NCBI GenBank assembly: GCA_002413345.1
Contig: DHWU01000056.1
Span: forward strand, 1-6,490
Origin: Propionibacteriaceae bacterium UBA5174
Lineage (GTDB): Bacteria; Actinomycetota; Actinomycetes; Propionibacteriales; Propionibacteriaceae
Direction: 5' to 3'
DNA length: 6,490 bases
Each line of letters opens with the position of its first letter. Position 1 is the stretch's first letter. Under the pieces are notes generated by a model. That model saw only the letters and a list, made by a program, of their open reading frames with translations, did not search any database and was not told where the DNA came from. The translations under genes were made by a program, and so were the position numbers. Shown piece after piece: positions 1-5,845 of this stretch.

Positions 1-18
1 TCTGCTCTCGCTTCGTCG

Positions 19-383
19 TGGAGGTGGCGGGAATTGAACCCGCGTCCTCAAGCGGTGAACCAGGACTTCTCCGGGCGCATCCGACTAAACGTTCTACTCG
101 GCTCCCACCCTCACGCCGGCAAGTGGTGGACAAGCCCAGTTCCATTAAAGTCCCGCACTAACCCTGGAACTAGGTCAGTGCAGCAAGCCCTCTAAATGAG
201 GCCAGTATCCGGACCGAAGGCATGTCCGGGCTGACCCTTCGATCACTGCTCAGGCAGCGAGAGCGAAGTCAGTGCGATTGGAATCGGCACCTATTAGTTT
301 CCGGGAGTCGTTAACGAGATGTCCCCGGATCCTCGGCCCGCTTCTCCTGGGACTACCGTCCCGAGTCGAAACCAGTCACCCCC
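19..383 (-). ncRNA. ssrA: Transfer-messenger RNA (tmRNA), one-piece form
   Basis: tmRNA rescues stalled ribosomes together with SmpB: it enters the A site as an alanyl-tRNA mimic and then serves as a short mRNA for a degradation tag. Read on the minus strand, the 5' end is GGGGGTG followed by the typical TGGTTTCGACTCGGG. The 3' end is a T-arm (stem GCGGG/CCCGC around TTCAATT) followed by CACCTCC, which pairs with the 5' GGGGGTG over 7 bp including one G-T. The discriminator is A19. The next bases are CGA, so the CCA tail is apparently not encoded and must be added. The tag frame lies in the middle (250-288). The size, about 365 nt, is normal for a one-piece tmRNA. A plausible promoter lies upstream at 424-452, which implies a leader of about 34 nt removed by RNase P. 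The terminator would lie beyond the left edge of the window. Confidence 0.96.
250..288 (-). other. tmRNA tag-peptide reading frame (ADSNRTDFALAA)
   Basis: Within ssrA, the frame GCC-GAT-TCC-AAT-CGC-ACT then GAC-TTC-GCT-CTC-GCT-GCC-TGA encodes the 12-residue tag ADSNRTDFALAA and its stop. The resume codon GCC (Ala) directly follows the upstream segment GAAACTAATAGGT. The C-terminal ALAA is the usual degron recognised by Clp proteases, and the ADS...R-D-aromatic-ALAA pattern resembles mycobacterial and other actinobacterial tags. Confidence 0.93.
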
Positions 384-423
384 TGTTGAGTTGTCACTGA
401 CTGTCGAAACACCCAGCCATCAG

Positions 424-452
424 AGTTTACTCCGCATGCCTGGCGAGGCCAA
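424..452 (-). promoter_or_regulatory. Candidate sigma-70-type promoter of ssrA
   Basis: On the minus strand, TTGGCC (452-447; 4 of 6 matches to TTGACA) is separated by exactly 17 bp from TAAACT (429-424; 4 of 6 matches to TATAAT). Initiation near 417 would give a 5' leader of about 34 nt before the mature tmRNA end at 383. It lies in the 97-bp gap between ssrA and the divergent FKBP gene. This is a motif match only. Confidence 0.35.
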
Positions 453-480
453 ACACTGCGATGCCGGTAGGGTTCGGGCC

Positions 481-849
481 ATGGAAAAGCCCTTCGTCGA
501 CCCACCTGAGGGTCCCGCCCCAACCGAACTTCAGATCATCGACCTTGAGGTCGGCACCGGCCCAGAAGCCATGCCCGGCAAACAGGTCGCCGTCCATTAC
601 GTTGGAGTGGCCTACTCCAGCGGCGAGGAATTCGACTCCAGCTACGGTCGCGGCGAGGCGCTGGTGTTTCCTCTCGGCGCTCGCCGAGTAATCAGCGGTT
701 GGGACACCGGCCTGGTCGGCATGAAGGTCGGCGGCCGCCGACGGTTGGTCATCCCGGCCCACTTGGCCTATGGCGACCGTGGTGCAGGCGGAGTCATCAA
801 GCCCGGCGAAACACTGATCTTTGTCTGCGACCTGGTGGGCGTCAAATAG
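481..849 (+). CDS. FKBP-type peptidyl-prolyl cis-trans isomerase
   Basis: This 122-residue, single-domain FKBP should catalyse cis-trans isomerisation of Xaa-Pro bonds in the cytoplasm; there is no signal peptide or membrane segment. A short N-terminal arm (residues 1-33) precedes the FKBP_C fold. The residues that line the FKBP12 active pocket are all visible: Y40, F51-D52, F63, V70-I71, W74, Y97 (in AYGDRGAGG) and F114. Actinobacterial homologues begin in the same way (EKP...D.P.G..P..L.I.D), so I chose the ATG at 481. The frame is open back to ATG 319, but the 319-383 part is antisense to ssrA and 436-480 looks non-coding. The ribosome-binding site is weak (GGTAGGG, about 8 nt upstream). 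The gene is divergent from ssrA and converges on smpB with 10 bp between stops, so no terminator fits between the two. Client proteins are unknown. Confidence 0.93.
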   Translation: MEKPFVDPPEGPAPTELQIIDLEVGTGPEAMPGKQVAVHYVGVAYSSGEEFDSSYGRGEALVFPLGARRVISGWDTGLVGMKVGGRRRLVIPAHLAYGDRGAGGVIKPGETLIFVCDLVGVK

Positions 850-859
850 CCCTAGCCGG

Positions 860-1336
860 TCAGCGCACGCCCCGGTTGCGGTCAGCGAGTTCTCGACGCG
901 CGTCGCGATCAGCGTCGCGGGCGGCGATCGCCTGCCGTTTGTCCCATTCGCGCTTACCAGTGGCGACGGCGATCTCTACTTTGGCGTAACCATCGACAAA
1001 GTAGATCGCCAGCGGCACGATCGTCCGACCTGACGTGCCGGTTTCACGCTCCAACTTGGCGATCTCTTTTCGATGCAACAACAGCTTGCGAGTACGGCGG
1101 GTCGCGTGGTTATCCCAAGTGCCGAAAGCGTATTCCGGGATGTGGGCGTTACGCAGCCACACCTCGCCGTCGTCAACAGTGGCGAAGGCCTCGGCCAGGG
1201 ACGCCCGGCCAGCGCGTAGGGATTTCACTTCGGTGCCGGTGAGTACCATCCCAGCTTCGAACCGATCGTGGAGGTGATAGTCGTGGCGCGCTTTGCGGTT
1301 CTGCGCCACCAGCACCCGACCTTTTGGCCTTGGCAT
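860..1336 (-). CDS. smpB: SsrA-binding protein SmpB
   Basis: SmpB binds the tRNA-like domain of tmRNA and carries it into stalled ribosomes, standing in for the missing anticodon arm. The 158 residues match the usual length. The OB-fold core covers residues about 7-122: NRKARHDY, then the family hallmark GTEVKSLRAGRAS (34-46), NAHIPEY (63-69), and RKLLLHRKEI (83-92). The core is followed by GKREWDKR (127-134) and a highly charged Arg/Asp-rich tail (135-158) that in other SmpBs folds into a helix in the mRNA channel. The ATG at 1336 has an excellent Shine-Dalgarno. It is the last gene of the prfB-ftsEX-M23 block and lies 0.5 kb from its partner RNA ssrA, on the same strand, with the opposed FKBP gene in between. 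A terminator-like hairpin lies just upstream. Confidence 0.97.
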   Translation of the reverse strand: MPRPKGRVLVAQNRKARHDYHLHDRFEAGMVLTGTEVKSLRAGRASLAEAFATVDDGEVWLRNAHIPEYAFGTWDNHATRRTRKLLLHRKEIAKLERETGTSGRTIVPLAIYFVDGYAKVEIAVATGKREWDKRQAIAARDADRDARRELADRNRGVR

Positions 1337-1340
1337 CGGT

Positions 1341-1349
1341 TCACCTCCT
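1341..1349 (-). promoter_or_regulatory. Strong Shine-Dalgarno of smpB
   Basis: The minus strand reads AGGAGGTGA, a perfect anti-16S match, ending 4 nt before the ATG of smpB. It fixes the start at 1336. It is far stronger than the sites in front of the other genes of this block, which suggests smpB is translated well even if its transcript is reduced by the hairpin just upstream. Confidence 0.85.
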
Positions 1350-1361
1350 GTTTTGACTAAA

Positions 1362-1389
1362 TCCGGCTCAGCTTAGCAACCGAGCCGGA
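1362..1389 (-). terminator. Terminator-like or attenuator hairpin between the M23 gene and smpB
   Basis: A perfect 8-bp inverted repeat, TCCGGCTC (1362-1369) and GAGCCGGA (1382-1389), has a 12-nt loop. On the minus strand the hairpin is followed by TTTAGTC, only a partial U-tract. It begins 6 nt after the M23 stop and ends about 12 nt before the smpB Shine-Dalgarno. It could be a leaky intrinsic terminator that lowers smpB expression relative to the upstream genes, or an RNA-processing or stabilising hairpin. No promoter fits between it and smpB. Confidence 0.5.
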
Positions 1390-1395
1390 CCGTCC

Positions 1396-2667
1396 TCACA
1401 AGTAGCGCATCGGATTGACCCGGGTGCCATTGCGGTAGATCTGCAAGTGCAAGTGACAGCCCGTACTCAAGCCAGTGGTGCCGACATACCCCACGACCTG
1501 CCCTTGGGTCACCCGCTGACCAGCTCTCACGGTCACCTTCGACTGGTGCGCATAGCCGCTGGATATATTGGCGCCAAACATGCGCCCATAGCTGATCACT
1601 GTGTAGTTGCCGAACCCAGTGGTGGTCCAGCCGGCTGACACCACTTTGCCGTTAGCCATCGCTCGGATCGGAGTGCCACACGAAGCACCGAAATCGGTAC
1701 CCCAGTGCATCCGCCAGTAGTGCAGAATCGGGTGATAGCGCATGCCAAACCCGGATCCAGCGCTGGCATTGACCGGCTTAATGAAGCCGCCAGGGTTTGA
1801 GTAATCCTCGCTATCGCCAGAGATCTTGGCCGACAGCTCAGCTTCCTGCTTTTCCAAGGCCTCGTACTGAGCCTGGCTGGCCCTAAGTTCACTGGACGCC
1901 ACAGCCTGCAGTTTGGCGTTTGCCTCCACCAGCGTCGCAACCTTCGCCTTGCCTGCCTCGGCACGGGCTGCCAACGCCTTGGTCTGGACGACATTGTCTG
2001 CAGAGGCTTTGCGCTTTTCAGTCAGCGACGCAGCAGTCGCTTCGCGGGCCTTTGTGGCCGCCGCTGCCTCTGACTGCAGATGATCCAACCGGGCGTATTC
2101 ATTGGAGGTGGAGTTGAACGCCAGCTCGTTGAACTGCAGTCGCGAGGACATCTGCCGAGGAGTCTCTGCACCTACTACCAACGAAAACCCGACCAGATCG
2201 CTTTGCTCCTGATAGGCAACCCGTACCGTCTTGGTGATCACGGCACGTTGCTTTTCGACCTGGGCCGCTGCCGCCTTTTCGGCAACCAGTGCCTGATCAG
2301 CGGCGGCCTCAGCTGCCTTCACCTGCGCCACTAACGCAGCATCGGCGGCTTGGGCGCTGGCCAATTGCGTTTGAGCCTGCGTTAGATCTGCTTGCGCAGC
2401 TGCCAATGCGGACTGCGAGGCCCGCAAGCTGGCCGCGGCCTTGGCCAATGCCGACTTGTCGGCCGAAACATCGCCCTTGGCGGTCACCATCTGTTTACGC
2501 ACCCGGTCCCGGACGCTCTTAAGGCTCTCGGCCGAGGCTGGAGAGAAACCGCCCAGAACCAAGCTCAACACCACCAGCATGGCAACAGCGCCAACCGGTC
2601 TAGCAACCAGCCGCCTCTTTCGTGGCTGGGATCGAGTTACGTTTGAGGTGGAGGAAGTCACCCGCAC
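1396..2667 (-). CDS. Secreted coiled-coil murein hydrolase of the M23 (LytM) family, probable FtsEX partner
   Basis: This 423-residue exported protein should cleave peptide cross-bridges or stems of peptidoglycan. Residues 1-46 look like a signal peptide: basic PRKRR, hydrophobic segment about 25-40, and an ASA-E cleavage site after residue 46. Residues about 47-285 are an Ala/Lys/Gln-rich helical coiled coil. The C-terminal M23 domain (about 295-420) keeps the zinc and catalytic residues: H321 and D325 (HWGTD), H374 (GYAHQ), and H405/H407 (HLHLQ). It therefore looks catalytically intact, unlike the degenerate LytM domain of EnvC, whose coiled-coil plus LytM layout it shares. It follows ftsX by 19 nt, which suggests co-transcription and control by FtsEX; that partnership is inferred from context and architecture. 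The start is GTG at 2667, with a weak GGA ribosome site; a second GTG two codons in (2661) is possible. Confidence 0.92.
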   Translation of the reverse strand: MRVTSSTSNVTRSQPRKRRLVARPVGAVAMLVVLSLVLGGFSPASAESLKSVRDRVRKQMVTAKGDVSADKSALAKAAASLRASQSALAAAQADLTQAQTQLASAQAADAALVAQVKAAEAAADQALVAEKAAAAQVEKQRAVITKTVRVAYQEQSDLVGFSLVVGAETPRQMSSRLQFNELAFNSTSNEYARLDHLQSEAAAATKAREATAASLTEKRKASADNVVQTKALAARAEAGKAKVATLVEANAKLQAVASSELRASQAQYEALEKQEAELSAKISGDSEDYSNPGGFIKPVNASAGSGFGMRYHPILHYWRMHWGTDFGASCGTPIRAMANGKVVSAGWTTTGFGNYTVISYGRMFGANISSGYAHQSKVTVRAGQRVTQGQVVGYVGTTGLSTGCHLHLQIYRNGTRVNPMRYL

Positions 2668-2686
2668 GATCGTTCCAATCAGTTGA

Positions 2687-3598
2687 TTAGACTCGGAGAA
2701 ACCTCCGGGTCGCGATCAGGGTGGGGATGATCGACAACACGACCGCCACCCCGCAGATACTTGCCGTCGCCAAACCGACCTGGCTCCAGCCGATCCATGG
2801 CACCGACAGGATCTGAGCCCTCGCTTTGCCTAGGATCACGAATTGTTCAATTGCGGCCAACGTCCCCGCAGCCAACACAGCCCCAAAGACCGCGGCTACT
2901 AAAGACTCCAGCAGGAACGGCAGCATGATGTACCAGTTGGAAGCACCAACGAGCCGCATAATGCCGATCTCTCGCCGACGGGAGTGAGCCGCCATCCGAA
3001 TCGTGTTGCTGATCTGGAGGGTCGCAGCCAGCAACAACAACAAGCTAGCCCCGATGGTCGCCCAACGAGCCAGGTCCAGCCAAGCGAACAGTGGATCCAG
3101 CACTTCGTGTAGATCCTTCACGCTATCGACACCGGGTAGGCCTGAGAACTGAGTCTTGATCGCGTCGTACTTGGTCGGATCTTTCAACTTGACCTTGTAG
3201 GAATCCGGCATCATGTCGACCGTCATGGTGGCCATGACAGGCGAGTTGGCATAGACCTGTTTGAATTCTGCGAACGCCTCGTCTTTGCTCTCGTAGTAGA
3301 CCGTTTCGACCAAGTCGTTTCCGACTAGCGCCGCCTTGATCGCCTCACGCTGTGCATCAGTGGCACCAACATTGACCGCACAGCCGGAGCCACTCGTTGG
3401 CGCGGGATCTGGAGTACACAGGTACACGCTGACTTCGATCTTGTCGTACCAGCGACCTTTGAACAGATCAACCTGCGCGGCAGCCAATAGCCCGATACCA
3501 AACAGTGACAGCGACACCCACATGGTGACGATCACTGCGAAAGCCATCGAGGCATTGCGGCGCAGGCCAGACAGAGCTTCAGTAAGGACGTGTCTCAT
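2687..3598 (-). CDS. ftsX: Cell-division ABC transporter permease-like subunit FtsX
   Basis: FtsX is the membrane half of FtsEX. It does not transport a substrate but transmits FtsE ATPase cycles to a periplasmic or extracytoplasmic wall hydrolase at the division site. The 303 residues are typical. TM1 spans about 19-42. A large extracellular domain follows (about 43-175), then three more TMs (about 178-199, 224-250, 272-295). Between TM2 and TM3 lies the cytoplasmic FtsX signature RRREIGIMRLVGAS (207-220). The outer domain has two Cys (61 and 73) that could close a small disulfide loop, a feature of several actinobacterial FtsX proteins. The ATG at 3598 is preceded by AGGGGG as ribosome-binding site. 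It is 27 nt from ftsE and 19 nt from the M23 gene, so the three form one transcription unit. Confidence 0.97.
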   Translation of the reverse strand: MRHVLTEALSGLRRNASMAFAVIVTMWVSLSLFGIGLLAAAQVDLFKGRWYDKIEVSVYLCTPDPAPTSGSGCAVNVGATDAQREAIKAALVGNDLVETVYYESKDEAFAEFKQVYANSPVMATMTVDMMPDSYKVKLKDPTKYDAIKTQFSGLPGVDSVKDLHEVLDPLFAWLDLARWATIGASLLLLLAATLQISNTIRMAAHSRRREIGIMRLVGASNWYIMLPFLLESLVAAVFGAVLAAGTLAAIEQFVILGKARAQILSVPWIGWSQVGLATASICGVAVVLSIIPTLIATRRFLRV

Positions 3599-3625
3599 CG
3601 GCCCGCCCCCTGCTCAGATCCTCGC

Positions 3626-4312
3626 TCACTGGAAGCCATAAACGCCCTTGCTCTGATCACGTACCAAATCTCCGTTATGCAGCTCGATCACTCGTTTGCG
3701 CATCTGATCAACGATGTTGGCGTCGTGGGTGGCCATCAACACAGTGGTATCAGCGCGATTGATTCGATCCAGCAGCTTCATGATTCCCACACTGGTGGCC
3801 GGATCCAGGTTCCCGGTCGGCTCGTCGCAGATCAGGATCGCTGGCCGGTTCACGAAAGCGCGGGCAATCGCCACCCGCTGCTGCTCCCCGCCAGACAGTT
3901 CCTCAGGAAGCCGATCCCCTTTGCCTTCCAGCCCAACCAGTTCCAAAGTCTCCGGAACCACCTTGCGGATGATCGCGGCTGGCTTGCCAATCACCTGCAG
4001 GGCGAAGGCAACGTTCTCGTTCACCGTCTTGCCGGGCAGGAGGCGGAAATCCTGGAACACTGCGCCAATCCGCCGCCGCAACATCGGCACCTGCCAGCTG
4101 TGCATGCGGCTCAGGTCCCGTCCGGCGACATGAATACGTCCGCTAGTCGGCAGGTATTCGCGCAGGATCAAGCGCATGAAGGTCGACTTGCCTGAGCCTG
4201 AGGTGCCAACCAAGAAGGCAAACTCGCCCTTTTCGATCTCGACACTCATCTTGTTCAGCGCAGGCCGCTTCTGACCCTCATAGGTCTTAGTGACTTCTTC
4301 GAATCGGATCAC
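3626..4312 (-). CDS. ftsE: Cell-division ATP-binding protein FtsE
   Basis: FtsE is the cytoplasmic ATPase that pairs with FtsX at the divisome. All ABC motifs are visible in the 228 residues: Walker A GTSGSGKST (36-44), Q-loop Q87 (FQDFRLLP), signature LSGGEQQ (139-145), Walker B ILICDE with catalytic E164, D-loop NLD (168-170), and H-loop H196. The N-terminal MIRFEEVTKTY and the length are standard for FtsE. The start is GTG at 4312; the upstream context shows no convincing Shine-Dalgarno and instead an inverted-repeat structure ending 9 nt before the start. The gene lies 113 nt downstream of prfB, the widest gap in the block, so ftsE may be separately controlled. The 27-nt gap to ftsX suggests co-expression. 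Confidence 0.97.
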   Translation of the reverse strand: MIRFEEVTKTYEGQKRPALNKMSVEIEKGEFAFLVGTSGSGKSTFMRLILREYLPTSGRIHVAGRDLSRMHSWQVPMLRRRIGAVFQDFRLLPGKTVNENVAFALQVIGKPAAIIRKVVPETLELVGLEGKGDRLPEELSGGEQQRVAIARAFVNRPAILICDEPTGNLDPATSVGIMKLLDRINRADTTVLMATHDANIVDQMRKRVIELHNGDLVRDQSKGVYGFQ

Positions 4313-4321
4313 AGTTGCGTG

Positions 4322-4374
4322 CCAGACCGGCTAGACAGTGGGGAAGTTCCCTTGACGAATCAAGGACGGTCTGG
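4322..4374 (-). promoter_or_regulatory. Structured leader between prfB and ftsE (nested hairpin with UUCG loop)
   Basis: Two nested perfect inverted repeats lie in the 113-bp gap. The outer arms are CCAGACCG (4322-4329) and CGGTCTGG (4367-4374), 8 bp. The inner arms are CCTTGA (4350-4355) and TCAAGG (4360-4365), 6 bp; on the transcribed minus strand they enclose a UUCG tetraloop. One base separates the 5' sides of the stems, so they could stack, with a 20-nt side loop (4330-4349). The outer stem ends 9 nt before the ftsE GTG and would occupy its ribosome-binding region. No T-run follows, so a terminator is less likely than translational control, RNA processing or a 3' stability element for prfB. 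The function is inferred. Confidence 0.5.
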
Positions 4375-4425
4375 TTGCAGTGTAGGCGCAGGTTTCCCCT
4401 TATCAACCCAACTCGCTCGGCGTGT

Positions 4426-5535
4426 TCAGCGCCCGCCCTGCTGGCGCCGCCACCGCACTCCGGCATCGATGAAGCCATCCAAATCGCCGTCAAAGACCGA
4501 GTCTGGATTGCCGACCTCATGGTTGGTACGTAGGTCTTTGACCATCTGATAGGGGTGCAGCACATAGGAACGCATCTGCGATCCCCAGGAGTTGCCGCCG
4601 TCCCCCTTCAGTTCGCGCATCTCAGCTTCTTTCTCCGCCCGAGCACGCTCTAGCAACCGCGACTGCAGCACTCGCAGCGCGGCCGCCTTGTTCTGCAACT
4701 GCGACTTTTCGTTCTGACAGGAGACCACCAGACCCGAAGGCAGGTGAGTGATCCGGACGGCTGAGTCAGTGGTGTTCACGCTCTGCCCGCCGGGGCCCGA
4801 CGACCGGAAGACGTCGACGCGGATGTCCGCCTCCGGAATGTCGATGTGGTCGGTATCTTCAGTCACCGGTAGAACGTCGACTCCGGCGAAGGAGGTTTGA
4901 CGACGGCCCTGATTATCGAAGGGGCTGATCCGTACCAGCCGATGCGTGCCCTGCTCAACCGACAGCAGGCCGTAGGCGAAGGGCTCCTTAACCGCGAAGG
5001 TGGCCGACTTGATTCCAGCTTCCTCCGCATAGGAAACGTCATAAACCTCGGTCGGGTAGCCGTGTCGCTCAGCCCAGCGCAGATACATCCGCAACAGCAT
5101 GGCGGCAAAATCAGCGGCATCCACGCCGCCAGCTTCAGATCGGATCGTTACCAGAGCGTCGCGCTGGTCGTACTCACCAGACAACAAGGTTCGGATCTCC
5201 AGCGCTTCGATGTCGCCGCCCAGTGCTTTGAGTTCTCGCTGGGCCTCGTCCATCGCGCCCGCGTCGGCCTCTTCCTCGGCCAACTCGATCATGATGCTCA
5301 GATCGTCAACCCGCCGGCGCAGAGCAAGCAGGCGATCCACCTCAGCCTGCAGCCGAGAAAGCTTGGAGGTGACCTCCTGGGCATGGTCCTGATCGTCCCA
5401 AAGGTCTGGGACGGCAACCTGGGCGGCCAGTTCGGCAATCTCCCCCTGCTTACTCGCAGGGTCGAGCACTGCCTCGATTGAGCCCAAAGTTCGATCAAGA
5501 GCGGCCAGATCGGCCTGAAGGTCTGCCACAGTCAC
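4426..5535 (-). CDS. prfB: Peptide chain release factor 2 (RF2)
   Basis: RF2 recognises UGA and UAA stop codons and triggers release of the nascent chain from peptidyl-tRNA. Numbered from the upstream TTG (5544), the stop-recognition tripeptide SPF is at 207-209, which marks RF2 rather than RF1. The catalytic GGQ is at 252-254 in the family context SSGPGGQSVNTTDSAVR. The helical N-terminal domain and C-terminal region are complete. The frame runs without an internal UGA, so the autoregulatory +1 frameshift of E. coli prfB is absent, as in many actinobacteria. I chose the GTG at 5535 (369 residues, MTVADLQADL...). GGTAGGG ends 9 nt before it, whereas it directly abuts the TTG at 5544. The gene itself ends with TGA, one of its own product's stop codons. 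It is first in the block. Confidence 0.95.
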   Translation of the reverse strand: MTVADLQADLAALDRTLGSIEAVLDPASKQGEIAELAAQVAVPDLWDDQDHAQEVTSKLSRLQAEVDRLLALRRRVDDLSIMIELAEEEADAGAMDEAQRELKALGGDIEALEIRTLLSGEYDQRDALVTIRSEAGGVDAADFAAMLLRMYLRWAERHGYPTEVYDVSYAEEAGIKSATFAVKEPFAYGLLSVEQGTHRLVRISPFDNQGRRQTSFAGVDVLPVTEDTDHIDIPEADIRVDVFRSSGPGGQSVNTTDSAVRITHLPSGLVVSCQNEKSQLQNKAAALRVLQSRLLERARAEKEAEMRELKGDGGNSWGSQMRSYVLHPYQMVKDLRTNHEVGNPDSVFDGDLDGFIDAGVRWRRQQGGR

Positions 5536-5597
5536 GACTGGCAACCCTACCGGCCTGCGGTAGAGATGGGCACCAATTGGGCGCCCGTCCCCATCCC

Positions 5598-5681
5598 GGG
5601 TGACAATATTGGTGATTCTTTGACATTAATTGAATCCGACGTCCCCGTGCGGGTGACGCTTTGGTCACCCCCGCGGGTGAC
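5598..5681 (+). repeat. Repeated GGGTGAC motif upstream of prfB
   Basis: GGGTGAC occurs as direct copies at 5598-5604, 5651-5657 and 5675-5681, and once inverted (GTCACCC) at 5664-5670. The last two form the core of the palindrome at 5660-5685. Four copies within 84 bp beside a likely promoter region suggest a set of binding sites for one regulator, but this is inference from sequence alone. Confidence 0.4.
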
Positions 5682-5685
5682 CAAA
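5660..5685. promoter_or_regulatory. Perfect 11-bp inverted repeat, operator-like
   Basis: The arms TTTGGTCACCC (5660-5670) and GGGTGACCAAA (5675-5685) are perfect complements around CCGC. The repeat lies 125 bp upstream of the prfB start, at the edge of an AT-rich stretch (5683-5725) likely to contain the prfB promoter; TAATTT and TATCTA hexamers occur there, but no clean -35/-10 pair. As DNA it resembles a dimer-binding site. As RNA in either direction it could form a strong hairpin, but no T-run follows on the minus strand, and on the plus strand only AT-rich TTAGATAAAT. I do not recognise it as a known regulator's consensus. Confidence 0.5.
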
Positions 5686-5727
5686 TTAGATAAATAGGAG
5701 AATTCTCAAAGATTTTCAGAAAAGTAC

Positions 5728-5758
5728 TTGCGTAACCCCGGTAGATAACTAGTAAAGT
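5728..5758 (+). promoter_or_regulatory. Candidate promoter of the 6C-like RNA
   Basis: TTGCGT (5728-5733) and TAAAGT (5753-5758; 4 of 6 matches to TATAAT) are separated by 19 bp, slightly too long. Initiation near 5765 would place the first C-loop hairpin about 10 nt into the transcript. The surroundings are AT-rich compared with the genes. The exact elements are uncertain. Confidence 0.3.
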
Positions 5759-5774
5759 TCATCTCGAGGCAAGA

Positions 5775-5823
5775 GGTTCCCCCCGAGCCCTAGCCCCAAA
5801 AGAACTCCGGTTCCCCCCGAGCC
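5775..5823 (+). repeat. Exact 15-bp direct repeat containing the C6 runs
   Basis: GGTTCCCCCCGAGCC occurs at 5775-5789 and again at 5809-5823, a 34-bp spacing. Each copy forms the apical half of a hairpin in the 6C-like RNA, so the two loops and upper stems are identical. The lower stems differ: only the second has the extra TCC/GGA pairs. Confidence 0.85.
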
Positions 5824-5845
5824 GGACTAGCTGCCCCCCGGCAGT

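Noticed and set aside
319..480. Upstream extension of the FKBP gene from ATG 319 or 436
   Set aside because: The 319-383 part is antisense to the tmRNA 5' end, and homologues start at the EKP motif encoded from 481.
4426..5544. Programmed +1 frameshift in prfB
   Set aside because: The frame is continuous from start to stop, with no internal TGA after a CTT slip site near codon 25.
5775..5823. Short repeats as a CRISPR array
   Set aside because: There are only two 15-bp copies with a 19-bp gap, both explained as RNA hairpins; no further units or cas genes are present.
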